Origin: Eggerthella lenta DSM 2243
Lineage (GTDB): Bacteria > Actinomycetota > Coriobacteriia > Coriobacteriales > Eggerthellaceae
Direction of reading: 5' to 3'
Assembly (NCBI RefSeq): GCF_000024265.1
Contig: NC_013204.1
Location: forward strand, 558,001-622,000
DNA: 64,000 nucleotides
Part shown: one piece after another, positions 1-8,330 of the stretch
Layout of the letters: each line of letters begins with the position of its first letter
Numbering within the stretch: position 1 is the first letter of the stretch
Notes under the pieces: generated by a model
Databases searched by the model: none
Told to the model about the DNA's origin: nothing
What the model saw: the letters and a program-made list of their open reading frames with translations, nothing else
Program-made: the position numbers and the translations under genes

Positions 1-1518
1 ATCGCCGCGGGTGACATCGTCAAAACGGAAGACACCGACTTCCTCATCGTCGGCGCGGGCGCGGCGGGTATGTGCGCGGCCGGCACGGCAAGCGATTTGG
101 GAATGGATTTCATCCTGTGCGAGAAGAACGATTCGGTTCAGGAAACCCGCGAGTACCTGGGCGTGGTGAACTCGAAGGCGGCTCTGGCGCAAGGCGGCGA
201 AGTCGACACGATGAAGCTGCTCAACGAGTTGACGCGCTATGCGTCCGGCAAATGCCGTCAGGACGTCATCAAGGTTTGGATCGACGAAAGCGCCGAGCTG
301 CTGGACTGGGTCGATGCGAAAATGCAGGTTACGGGCAAGCAGCTGGTGGTGGACATGCCGCTCGCGCATGCCACCGGCGGCACCGACTACTACCTGCCCG
401 TGCTTCAGCACGTATGGCTTACGCCTTACGAGCCTCCCACCCGCAACGAGGTGCTGCAGGCCTCCATCGAGGAAGCCGGCAACCAGATCCGCTTCAGGCA
501 CGCGCTGGTGAAGCTGGTGCACGACGACGGCAAGGTGACGGGTGCCATCTTCGACACTGACGACGGCTACGTGCAGATCAACGCCAAGAGCACGCTGCTG
601 GCAACCGGCGGCTATCCGGCGAATCCCGCGATGATGCGCGCGCTGCAGCCGTCCGCGCTGGCGTGCTGCACGGCGTCGAGCTACGCCATCAACGACGACG
701 GCTACGGTCTGAAGGCCGGCATGTGGGCTGGCGGGGCGAAAGACCCCGATGCCGCGCCGATGATCTTCGACCGCGGCGCCGTGGCTCCGGGCGTGGATGC
801 CGGCTACGTGGGCGAGGGCGACAAGGCTGCGCTGCCGGGCACCATCTTCCAGGAGAACATTGGCAGTCAGCCGTTCATGAAGGTGAACCGCAACGGCGTG
901 CGTTTCGCGAACGAGTCCACGCCCTACGACTTCCTGTGCTTCCAGGCTGCCCAGCAGCCCGGTGGCGTATGGTGCCAGGTGTTCGACGGCAACGCGTCCG
1001 AGGACATCCTGCGCTTCTCCACCATCGGCTGCGCGGCGTTCGCCAACCAGATGATGGCTTTGGGCATGCCGGTGGAGGAGTTCTGCAAGGCGGCGCTCGG
1101 GCAGGGCATCATGCAGAAGGCCGAAACGCTTGAAGAGCTGGCAGACAAGCTGGGCTTCGAGGGCGAGGCCAAGCGGGCCTTCCTCGACCAAGTGGAACGT
1201 TACAACGCGCAGTTCGATGCGCAGAAGGACGACGACTTCGGCAAAGAGGCCTACCGTCTGTCCGCGCTGCGCACGCCTCCGTTCTACGGTTGCTGGTTCG
1301 GCGGGTCGATGTTGACCACGCTCGATGGTCTGCGCATCAACAAGGACTGCCAGGTGCTTGACGCCGACGACCAGGTGATCGACGGTTTGTATGCGGCGGG
1401 CGACGTGTCCGGCAGCTTCTTCAGCGGCAACTACCCCGAATACATTGTAGGATGCGCCTCGGGCCGCACGTCCACCCAGGGTCGCCACGTCGCGCGTTTT
1501 CTGGCCGGCGATCTGTAA
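1..1518 (+). CDS. FAD-dependent fumarate-reductase-like oxidoreductase (5' partial)
   Basis: The reading frame is open from base 1, so the start lies outside the window. The first 30 visible residues contain the dinucleotide-binding motif VGAGAAGMCAAG, followed by an acidic strand end (ILCEK), the FAD Rossmann fold of the fumarate reductase/succinate dehydrogenase flavoprotein family. The C-terminal part has the family pattern of a YRL...PPFY stretch and then GLYAAGDVSG and a glycine-rich SGNYPEYIVGCASGR segment that closes the FAD site. It resembles the Tat-exported flavoprotein at 61319-63037 but lacks any visible signal because the N-terminus is missing. Proteins of this type reduce activated alkenes as terminal electron acceptors. 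The substrate cannot be read from the sequence. A hairpin follows the stop. Confidence 0.9.
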   Translation: MAAGDIVKTEDTDFLIVGAGAAGMCAAGTASDLGMDFILCEKNDSVQETREYLGVVNSKAALAQGGEVDTMKLLNELTRYASGKCRQDVIKVWIDESAELLDWVDAKMQVTGKQLVVDMPLAHATGGTDYYLPVLQHVWLTPYEPPTRNEVLQASIEEAGNQIRFRHALVKLVHDDGKVTGAIFDTDDGYVQINAKSTLLATGGYPANPAMMRALQPSALACCTASSYAINDDGYGLKAGMWAGGAKDPDAAPMIFDRGAVAPGVDAGYVGEGDKAALPGTIFQENIGSQPFMKVNRNGVRFANESTPYDFLCFQAAQQPGGVWCQVFDGNASEDILRFSTIGCAAFANQMMALGMPVEEFCKAALGQGIMQKAETLEELADKLGFEGEAKRAFLDQVERYNAQFDAQKDDDFGKEAYRLSALRTPPFYGCWFGGSMLTTLDGLRINKDCQVLDADDQVIDGLYAAGDVSGSFFSGNYPEYIVGCASGRTSTQGRHVARFLAGDL

Positions 1519-1551
1519 GCGCTTGCTTTCCAACCTGCCCTCCCTCCCTGT

Positions 1552-1576
1552 GAAGCGCCGCCCCGTGCGGCGCTTC
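1552..1576 (+). terminator. Hairpin after the flavoprotein gene
   Basis: A perfect 10-bp stem (1552-1561 with 1567-1576) with a 5-nt loop lies 33 bases after the stop codon. There is no T-run, so it may act as a weak or factor-assisted terminator or an mRNA 3' stabiliser. Confidence 0.55.
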
Positions 1577-1708
1577 GCGCGCATGGGCGGCGAGCAAACC
1601 TCGTTCCCTTGTCTCCCTTGTCTCCTCGAACCCGCGCAATTCTCATGTAATCGGCTTCAAGTTTCGATGACGGCCGCGGAATGCGTAGCGGGTTCGGTGC
1701 GGGATTTG

Positions 1709-1714
1709 CTATCA
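1709..1714 (+). promoter_or_regulatory. Probable -10 element of a near-leaderless promoter
   Basis: TATCAT ends nine bases before the ATG at 1724, which would place the transcription start at about 1720-1721. No Shine-Dalgarno sequence is visible. Related GCTATACT or GCTATCAT boxes occur at 21284, 26369, 30642, 63225 and, on the minus strand, near 30390. Confidence 0.4.
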
Positions 1715-1723
1715 TCGACGCTT

Positions 1724-2407
1724 ATGACGCGACGCAAGAAACATGGATGGTTGAAGACGATGCTGGGTTTGATGCTCGGATGCATGCTCGTGGTCGTCGC
1801 CGTGTTCGCGGCGACGAACGTGGCGACCATCGCCACGACCAAAGATCGTATCGTCGAGCCGCAAGCGGCGGTCGGCTTCGATGCCGACGCGATCGTTGTG
1901 CTGGGCGCATCCGTGTTCGCCGACGGCACGCCGTCGGGCATCTTGCGGGATCGGCTGGACGACGGCATCGCGCTCTACAAGGAAGGTGTGGCGCCGAAGC
2001 TCATCATGAGCGGTGACAACAGCACCGTGTCGTACAACGAGGTGCAGGTTATGAAGGATTACGCCATTTCCCAAGGCGTGCCGAGCTACGACATCTTCTG
2101 CGACCATGCAGGCTTCTCCACGTACGAGAGCATGTATCGTGCGAAGCACGTGTTCGGCGCCGAGCGCATCGTGGTGGCCACCCAGACCTATCATCTGTAT
2201 CGTGCGCTGTACGCCGCGCAGGGTCTTGGCCTCGATTCCCTCGGCGTGGCCAGCGACTACCATGACTACTCCAAGCAGCTCCAGTACGATCTGCGCGAGA
2301 TCCCCGCGCGCACGAAGGACTTCTTCAAGACGCTGTTCAAGGTACCTTCGACGTTCGTGGGCGACCCCATCAGCCTCGATCAGTCCGGCGACGTCACCGA
2401 GGGCTGA
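1724..2407 (+). CDS. YdcF/SanA-like DUF218 membrane protein
   Basis: A 227-residue protein. It starts with a basic stretch (MTRRKKHG), then one transmembrane segment at about residues 10-32, then a DUF218 domain with the typical IVVLGASV strand, a GxxxxxLRDRLDDG segment and a late VATQTYHLYRALY motif. SanA/YdcF proteins are linked to envelope barrier function and cell-wall metabolism, but their chemistry is not established. The frame is open upstream to 1523. The start at 1724 was chosen because the membrane segment follows directly and a -10 box sits just upstream. It is a single-gene unit, convergent with the racemase gene. Confidence 0.8.
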   Translation: MTRRKKHGWLKTMLGLMLGCMLVVVAVFAATNVATIATTKDRIVEPQAAVGFDADAIVVLGASVFADGTPSGILRDRLDDGIALYKEGVAPKLIMSGDNSTVSYNEVQVMKDYAISQGVPSYDIFCDHAGFSTYESMYRAKHVFGAERIVVATQTYHLYRALYAAQGLGLDSLGVASDYHDYSKQLQYDLREIPARTKDFFKTLFKVPSTFVGDPISLDQSGDVTEG

Positions 2408-2444
2408 CGGGGAGTGTCAGAGGTGCGTCAGGCGCGCGCGATTC

Positions 2445-3104
2445 TTACGCTAGCAGCGCCAACAGCGCCTGCGCTTCGCAGGTCACCGGGTCGAGGACGG
2501 GGATGCCGGCGGCTCGTTCGAGCTGCGGCGCCAAGCCGATAGTCGAAAACCCCGTGCAGGCGAGCGCGATGACCGCTGCGCCTTCTTCGCGCAGGCGTCG
2601 AGCCGTCGTGATAGCGGCGTGTTGACCTGCGGGCGTGTTCAGATCGCGCGTGTCGCGAACGCCGTCGGGCACGAGGTTCGCCAACAGACGCTCGCCCAAG
2701 ATGCGCGGGAACGCGGGCGGCGCGTCCGGCGTGATGCCGATGACGCCTACCGGCCCCTCGTGAAGCGCCGCGGCGGTGGCCATGCTTTCGCCCGCGCCCA
2801 CCACCGGCACGCCCACGATGGCGCGCGCTTCGGCTACGCCGGGGTCGTCGGCGCAGCTCACTATGATGCCGTCCGCGTCCTGTTCGACCAGCTGACAGGC
2901 AAGCGCAATCACTTTAGGTTCGGCAGTGCGCTTCGTAGCGGCATCGTGCACGCCCTCGGGTTGATCGGGAATGCAGCGCGACACGACGCGCACCTGAGGA
3001 AACGCACGCTCGATGAGCAGCCCATGCGCGTCAGCCTGTTCTTGATCCTGCGTGATGACGCGGATGACTCCTACAGTCCAGGTGGGGTGAAAAACGGTAT
3101 CCAT
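2445..3104 (-). CDS. Asp/Glu/hydantoin racemase family protein
   Basis: A 219-residue protein of the aspartate/glutamate/hydantoin racemase superfamily. The two cysteines expected for cofactor-independent proton transfer are visible in IIVSCADDPG and in VIALACTGFS. The sequence between them (VGVIGIT) fits the second half of the pseudo-symmetric fold. The substrate is not predictable: amino-acid racemase, hydantoin racemase and maleate isomerase relatives all share this layout. It lies directly downstream of the LuxR gene on the same strand and is probably cotranscribed. A GTG at 3113 overlaps the regulator stop and would add three residues. The ATG at 3104 is used here. Confidence 0.8.
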   Translation of the reverse strand: MDTVFHPTWTVGVIRVITQDQEQADAHGLLIERAFPQVRVVSRCIPDQPEGVHDAATKRTAEPKVIALACQLVEQDADGIIVSCADDPGVAEARAIVGVPVVGAGESMATAAALHEGPVGVIGITPDAPPAFPRILGERLLANLVPDGVRDTRDLNTPAGQHAAITTARRLREEGAAVIALACTGFSTIGLAPQLERAAGIPVLDPVTCEAQALLALLA

Positions 3105-3109
3105 GGCGA

Positions 3110-4690
3110 TCACTCGTACTTTTCGATAAGGTCGATGAGATCCTGCTTCGAATGCAGGGCGGTCTTTTCCAGGATGCGCCGCGTGTGCGTGCGCACGGTG
3201 CTCTCGGACACGAACAGCGCCTCGGCGATCACCTTGGCCGAGCGCCCGCGCGCCAGGTAGGGGAGCACCTCGGCTTCGCGGCGGGTCAGCCCGTAGTACG
3301 AGGCTATCTGCTCGAGCACGTCGCCGTCGGGCTCGGAGGCGGATTCGTCGCCTCGCGCTTCGTCGGCGGAGGCGATCTGCTGGCGGGGGCAGGCGGCTCC
3401 GCATCCCGCTGCGCACGAAACGGCCGCGGCTTTCCCTTCGGCGTCTTTCGCCTTGCTGGCGCCGAAGCTCAAAAACGAGAACCGATTGCCGCCCTGCTGG
3501 AACAGCGCCAGCATGGCCAGCACGTAGACCGCGCCCACCGACACGCCGATGACCAGCATGGATGGGCTTTCGGGGATGAGCATCACCACGTAGCCGATGC
3601 CGATGCCCACCAGTCGTGCGATGATGGACACCCCTCGCACGATGCCGCCTACCACGAAGCCCGACACGCTGAAGTCGTATGCGGTCGACGCCACCATATA
3701 CCAGATGATCACGTCGAATACGCCGTAGCACGCGCTCATTACCGTGTTGAGCTCCACCGGGTACGTACTCCAGAACATCGGCATGAGCGCGAACAGCACC
3801 ACGAGAATGGGCACGATCACCTTGAACGTAAGCGCCAGATCGGTGCGGCGTCGCGCGAACAGCACGAGCCCGATGAGCGCCACGGCGGCCACGATGTTGG
3901 CGATAAGCGGCAGCCGGTGAGCCTCGTAAGCCGAGTCGACTGAAGCCACGGTCATCTGCCACACGTAGCCGAACAGGCACGACAGCACGAGGCTGGCCAC
4001 GATGAGACTGACCAGCGAGCCGAGCGCCGTGCGGTAACGCCCCGAGTCGGCCGTGATTGCGGGCCGATCGTCGGTTTCTTCGCGGTTGCAGCGCGTCAAG
4101 CACAGCTGCGAGAGCACGGGCAGCGGCAACATGAGCAGCAGCGCCGGAACCCCCAGCTCCTCCGAGCAGAACGAGAACGCGACGAACAACAGCGCGGTCA
4201 ACAACAGCACAACGGGCAGATAGAACGAAGTGCGCGACGGATGCATGCGCCCGAGGCACTCGGCCCAGCTTCCCCAGAAGTAGCCGTATCCCACGCCGGC
4301 TAGAACGGAGCCCAGCACGAGCGGGACGACGGCCATCGTCTCCGTCAGCAATCCGGCGCTTCCGGCCATGCCCGAGCCTGTCATCAGCACGAGCCCTGTC
4401 ACGATGCTCACCGTGAACGCCGAAGCGGGCAGTTTGTCGTAGAAGGAGTGGTCGCGTTCCGTGCGCGAGGCCACCAGGAACAGCGTGGTCATGTTCGCGA
4501 CGAACGAGATGATCACGACGAGCGTCTGATATCCCGTGGTGTTCATCGGCCCCGACAGCAGGATGGAGCTGCGGAACGTGAGCATGCTGCATGCCCAGAA
4601 GAAAGCGAGGCCGAGGTGGCGTATACGAAGCGTTTTCCACACCATGCGCATGCTGCGTCGATCGCGCGGGCGCGACAGGCGTTCAGGCAT
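3110..4690 (-). CDS. LuxR-family regulator with 12-helix membrane domain (unit 1)
   Basis: A 526-residue protein. Residues 1 to about 430 form roughly twelve hydrophobic helices, starting with HLGLAFFWACSMLTFRSSI. After a charged linker, the last 60 residues are a LuxR DNA-binding domain (LTRREAEVLPYLARGRSA ... STVRTHTRRILEKTALHSKQ). This membrane sensor plus HTH layout is common in Eggerthellaceae and usually sits beside oxidoreductase operons. The start at 4690 has a GAGGAGGG ribosome site, and its sequence aligns with the paralog at 9497-11101. It diverges from the torD/Mo operon at 4863, so control of that operon is the likely role. The signal it senses is unknown. Confidence 0.9.
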   Translation of the reverse strand: MPERLSRPRDRRSMRMVWKTLRIRHLGLAFFWACSMLTFRSSILLSGPMNTTGYQTLVVIISFVANMTTLFLVASRTERDHSFYDKLPASAFTVSIVTGLVLMTGSGMAGSAGLLTETMAVVPLVLGSVLAGVGYGYFWGSWAECLGRMHPSRTSFYLPVVLLLTALLFVAFSFCSEELGVPALLLMLPLPVLSQLCLTRCNREETDDRPAITADSGRYRTALGSLVSLIVASLVLSCLFGYVWQMTVASVDSAYEAHRLPLIANIVAAVALIGLVLFARRRTDLALTFKVIVPILVVLFALMPMFWSTYPVELNTVMSACYGVFDVIIWYMVASTAYDFSVSGFVVGGIVRGVSIIARLVGIGIGYVVMLIPESPSMLVIGVSVGAVYVLAMLALFQQGGNRFSFLSFGASKAKDAEGKAAAVSCAAGCGAACPRQQIASADEARGDESASEPDGDVLEQIASYYGLTRREAEVLPYLARGRSAKVIAEALFVSESTVRTHTRRILEKTALHSKQDLIDLIEKYE

Positions 4691-4789
4691 GAACAATCCC
4701 TCCTCGTCCTTGGCGCCGCCTGTTTCTCTGAGAACGGCGCATGGCTCCCTTTCATCTTGGAAAAGCTTATCATCAGCGCAAACAATCAA

Positions 4790-4808
4790 ATCATCAATAA
4801 TTGATGAT
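4790..4808. promoter_or_regulatory. Perfect inverted repeat, candidate LuxR operator
   Basis: ATCATCAA-TAA-TTGATGAT is an 8-bp perfect inverted repeat with a 3-nt spacer in an AT-rich pocket between the divergent regulator and torD genes. Its position and symmetry suit a dimeric HTH regulator. Similar ATCA/TGAT half-sites lie upstream of the paralogous unit (11166-11215). Confidence 0.5.
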
Positions 4809-4862
4809 ACTGTCCCGAGACCCTCATCATAGCATTGCCCACGCCGAAGGAAGGGGGCTGCG

Positions 4863-5594
4863 ATGATCGACGGGCAAAATGATACCATAGTAATAGGATT
4901 ACAGGCGTGCGCTCCGGTTTTCGCGACCGGCTCGATTGACGACGCAGCGGAGGCCGGCGAAGAGGGCTCGTGCTGCAACGGGTTCCAAGTCGATTGGCTG
5001 TCCGAAGACGTTCGCCGCTTGCTCGCTGCTCACGGCTTTACCGCCCCCGATCCAGTGGATAGCGTCGCGCGCCGCATGGTGGAGCGCGAGGTGCTCACGC
5101 CGGGCATGCCGCTTGCGGCCATGCCGGTGGAATCGCTCTACAAGCCGTGGACGTCTTTGCCGGGCTCGCAGTTCGGCGGAGCGCGAGGGCTGTACTTGGG
5201 CGATGCGGCGCGCCATGTGCAGGCGCTCTACGAAGCGCTTAAGGTGGAGATTCCGAAGCGTTTCGCGGCGATGCCCGACCACCTGTCTCTTCTGTGCGAG
5301 CTGCTTGCGCTCTACATGGAAGCCGGCAACAAGGAGGCTGCCCGCCTGCTTGCACAGGATCACTTCGACTGGCTCGACGCCTACGACGCGGCGCTCGACG
5401 AGCGCGCGGAGCGGGCGGCCTCGGCTTCGGCCTTCGACGAGGAGGAGCGCGCCGCTCTGGCGCGCGGCATCGGCCAGGTGCGCGCGTACGTTGCGCTTCT
5501 GGGCGAGCTCGCGCGACATGCGGGGCAGGGCGCACCGACGCCGAACGAGGCGAAAACGGCACCAACAAGGGAGGAAAGAAAGGAAGCGAAATGA
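4863..5594 (+). CDS. TorD-family molybdoenzyme chaperone (unit 1)
   Basis: A 243-residue protein, mostly helical. Its central region (MPVESLYKPW, then GLYLGDAARHVQALYEAL, then MPDHLSLLCELLALY and DHFDWLDAY) is the TorD/DmsD signature. These cytoplasmic chaperones bind the twin-arginine signal and apo-form of a Mo enzyme until cofactor is inserted. A ribosome site (AAGGAAGGGG) precedes the ATG. The last codons overlap the ATG of the Mo subunit in an ATGA arrangement, implying translational coupling and a dedicated partner. The first 45 residues are unusual for the family and poorly conserved in the paralog. Confidence 0.85.
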   Translation: MIDGQNDTIVIGLQACAPVFATGSIDDAAEAGEEGSCCNGFQVDWLSEDVRRLLAAHGFTAPDPVDSVARRMVEREVLTPGMPLAAMPVESLYKPWTSLPGSQFGGARGLYLGDAARHVQALYEALKVEIPKRFAAMPDHLSLLCELLALYMEAGNKEAARLLAQDHFDWLDAYDAALDERAERAASASAFDEEERAALARGIGQVRAYVALLGELARHAGQGAPTPNEAKTAPTREERKEAK

Positions 5595-7786
5595 ACTCAT
5601 CCGTAACACGGCGGACGTTCCTCAAGGGGTCGGCGGCCACGGCGGCGCTGGCTGCGACGGGCGCGGGCGTGTGCTCTCTCGGCGCATGGCAGGCCGAGGT
5701 GGCTCACGCCGAAGGCTCGTACGAGCGCAAAGAAGGCGCATCGCTCTGCAACGGCTGCTCCAGCAAGTGCGGCCTCGTGGCCACCACGCTGGGCGGCCAG
5801 CTGTTCACGCTGCGCGGCAGCGACGTGCATCCCTACGCCAAGGGCACCATCTGCGGTCGAGGTCACGGCGTGGCGCAGATCGCCTATTCCGACGAGCGCC
5901 TGACCCAGCCCATGCGCCGCGCGGCCGACGGTTCGTTCGAAGCTATCGACTGGGACACCGCGTTTTCCGAAATCGGCGCCAAGGTGAAGGACATTCTGGC
6001 CAAGAACGGCCCCGAAGCCCTGGCAATCGTCCAGGATCCGCGCCCTTCGGGCAAGGAGTACTCCAAGCGCTTCATCAACGCGCTCGGTTCGGCCAACATC
6101 TACACGCACGGCGCGGCCTGCAACTCCTCGAAGGAGGCGGGCTTCGCGCAGACCATCGGCACGGGCAACTTCTCGGTCGATTTCGGCAACTCCAAGATGG
6201 TCGTGTTCATCGGTCGCAGCTACGGCGACGGCATTCGCCCCTCGTCGGTGCAGAGCCTGGCCGCCGCGGCCGACAAGGGCACGCGCATCGTCATCGTGGA
6301 TCCGCGCCTCAACAACTCGGGCATCTTCGCCACCGACTGGGTGTCCATCAAGCCCGGAACCGACCTGGCGTTTCTGCTGGGTATCTGCAACGTGCTCATC
6401 GAAGAGGACCTGTACGACCATGAGTTCGTCGAGCAGAACGCCGTGGGCTTCGACGAGTTCGCCGCGCAGGCCAAGGAGTACACCCCCGCGTGGGCCGAGC
6501 AGCAGTGCGGCGTGCCGGCGGCCACCATCGAGGAGATCGCCCGGGCGCTTGCCAAGGCCGCTCCGGCCGCGGCCGTCGAGGCTTCGTGGCGCGCGGCGTT
6601 CGGATGCGCGCATCAGAACTCGTTCGACACCGCCCGCGCGGTGACGGCGGTGAACGCGCTTCTGGGCAGCTGGGGCGCGAAGGGAGGCGCGCTGCTCACG
6701 TCCTCGCCGAAGGCGGGCGACATCGACAAGCAGAAGTTCCCCTCCGCTCCGAAGCCCGAGGCCAAGCGCGTGGGCGACAAGGAGTACCCGCTCGCTCCCA
6801 GCGGCATGGGATCGAACCTGGCCGTGCTGCAGGCGGCGCTCGACGGCGCTATGAAGGGCGTGTTCTTCTACAACTCCAACGCCGTGCAGGGCTACGCCCA
6901 GCCGAAGGTGTGGCGCGAGGGGTTGGAGAAGACCGATCTCGTGGTCACCATCGACGTGCAGATGTCCGAGACGGCGCTCGCGTCCGACTACGTGCTGCCC
7001 GAGTGCACCTACCTCGAGCGCATGGAGCTGCCCGAGTTCATCGGCGGCAAGAAACACTACGTGGCCATGCGCACGCAGGTGCTCGAGCCCATCCACCCCG
7101 AGACGAAACCGTGCGATGAGATCTTCGCCGGCCTGGCCGAGGCGTGCGGCGTGGGCGAGTACTTCCCGTTCACGGTGGAGGAGCTTGCAGCCGCCCAGCT
7201 CGAGACGGTGGGCGTGAGCCTGGACGAGCTCAAGGAGAAGGGCATCGTGGAGCTTCCCGATCCCGGCTTCGAGTACAAGACCCCCAAGTTCAAAACCCCG
7301 ACGGAGAAGTTCCAGTTCTCGTCCGAGGCGGTGGGCGAGGCGGGCCTCAACCCGGTCATCGGTTGGATGCCGCGCCTCGTGGAGCCCAAGCAGGGCGAGT
7401 TCTACCTGGTGGGCGGCAAGCAGGGCATCCACTCGCACACGATGACCCAGAACGTGGCCACAATGAACGCCATCTCGCGCGAGTACGGCTTGGAGCGCGC
7501 GTGGATCTCGGCGCAGGATGCCGCCGACCTGGGCATCGCCGACGGCGATATGATCGAGATCGCCTCGAGCGAGCATACCGGCCAGGTGGCGGCGCGCGTG
7601 ACGCAGCGCATGCGCCCGGGCGTGGTGTTCCTGCCCACGCACTACGGCGGATCGTCGCCGTACCAGAGCCGCGCCTACGAGTTCGGCTTGAACATGACCG
7701 ATTTCGTGCCGTTCCACATGGAGCCCGGCACGGGTGCCACCATGAGCCAGGAAGTGGCCGTCACGGTGAGGAAGGTGGAGGCGTAA
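5591..7786 (+). CDS. Tat-exported molybdopterin oxidoreductase, PsrA/PhsA-like (unit 1)
   Basis: A 731-residue catalytic subunit of the DMSO reductase superfamily. Residues 1-41 are a twin-arginine signal (VTRRTFLKG and a hydrophobic stretch). C53, C56, C60 and C88 fit the [4Fe-4S] binding pattern. C177 in HGAACNSSKE is the likely molybdenum ligand, as in the polysulfide/thiosulfate reductase type rather than the Ser type. The C-terminal third carries the molydopterin-dinucleotide-binding domain (HTMTQNVATMNAISREYG, later LPTHYGG). It is cotranscribed with torD and with Fe-S and NrfD subunits, an exact PsrABC layout. A sulfur oxyanion or polysulfide is a reasonable but unproven substrate. Confidence 0.9.
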   Translation: MNSSVTRRTFLKGSAATAALAATGAGVCSLGAWQAEVAHAEGSYERKEGASLCNGCSSKCGLVATTLGGQLFTLRGSDVHPYAKGTICGRGHGVAQIAYSDERLTQPMRRAADGSFEAIDWDTAFSEIGAKVKDILAKNGPEALAIVQDPRPSGKEYSKRFINALGSANIYTHGAACNSSKEAGFAQTIGTGNFSVDFGNSKMVVFIGRSYGDGIRPSSVQSLAAAADKGTRIVIVDPRLNNSGIFATDWVSIKPGTDLAFLLGICNVLIEEDLYDHEFVEQNAVGFDEFAAQAKEYTPAWAEQQCGVPAATIEEIARALAKAAPAAAVEASWRAAFGCAHQNSFDTARAVTAVNALLGSWGAKGGALLTSSPKAGDIDKQKFPSAPKPEAKRVGDKEYPLAPSGMGSNLAVLQAALDGAMKGVFFYNSNAVQGYAQPKVWREGLEKTDLVVTIDVQMSETALASDYVLPECTYLERMELPEFIGGKKHYVAMRTQVLEPIHPETKPCDEIFAGLAEACGVGEYFPFTVEELAAAQLETVGVSLDELKEKGIVELPDPGFEYKTPKFKTPTEKFQFSSEAVGEAGLNPVIGWMPRLVEPKQGEFYLVGGKQGIHSHTMTQNVATMNAISREYGLERAWISAQDAADLGIADGDMIEIASSEHTGQVAARVTQRMRPGVVFLPTHYGGSSPYQSRAYEFGLNMTDFVPFHMEPGTGATMSQEVAVTVRKVEA

Positions 7787-7787
7787 C

Positions 7788-8324
7788 ATGACCCGCTACG
7801 GAATGCTCATCAACACCAAGAAATGCGTGGGCTGCTACGCCTGCCGCATGGCGTGCCAGATGATCAATAAGCTGGAACCCGAAGAGGCGTTCATCAGCTA
7901 CAAGGAGATCGAGCAGGGAACGTATCCCAGCGTGTACGCCGAGACCGTGCCCGTGCAGTGCATGCACTGCGAGAACGCCCCCTGCCAGCAGGTGTGCCCG
8001 ACGCACGCCACCTACACCACCGATTCCGGCGTGGTGCTGGTAGACGAGGAGAAGTGCATCGGCTGCAAGTACTGCATGGCGGCGTGCCCCTACGGCGTGC
8101 GCATCCAGATCGAGAAGACCGGCGTCATCGAGAAGTGCCGCTTCTGCTGGTACGAGGGCGAGCCGGGCAACCCGCCGGCGTGCGGGGGCACCTGCATCTC
8201 GGGCGCGCGCGTGTTCGGCGACCTCGACGATCCCGACAGCGACATCTCGCGCGAGATCGCCCGCACGAACGCCCAGCCTATCGCGGGCGACCTGACCGAA
8301 TCCAAGATCTATTACGTGAGGTGA
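7788..8324 (+). CDS. Four-cluster ferredoxin subunit, PsrB/NrfC-like (unit 1)
   Basis: A 178-residue protein with the CVGCYACRMACQ, CMHCENAPCQQVCP, CIGCKYCMAACP and later Cys motifs typical of electron-transfer subunits that carry four [4Fe-4S] clusters. It has no signal peptide, as expected for a subunit exported together with the Tat-bearing catalytic partner. The start lies one base after the stop of the Mo gene. It would pass electrons from the NrfD-type membrane subunit to the catalytic subunit. Confidence 0.92.
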   Translation: MTRYGMLINTKKCVGCYACRMACQMINKLEPEEAFISYKEIEQGTYPSVYAETVPVQCMHCENAPCQQVCPTHATYTTDSGVVLVDEEKCIGCKYCMAACPYGVRIQIEKTGVIEKCRFCWYEGEPGNPPACGGTCISGARVFGDLDDPDSDISREIARTNAQPIAGDLTESKIYYVR

Positions 8325-8330
8325 TGAACC

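Noticed and set aside
2445-4640. A 731-codon minus-strand frame through the racemase and the regulator
   Set aside because: Only its last 219 codons match a protein family. The rest is the out-of-frame shadow of the LuxR membrane domain.
5597-7789. A 730-codon minus-strand frame opposite the unit 1 Mo subunit
   Set aside because: His/Arg/Gly-rich translation with no motifs, lying exactly opposite a clear gene. The same applies to long frames opposite 12026-14221, 17770-21033, 32895-35324 and 44045-47098.
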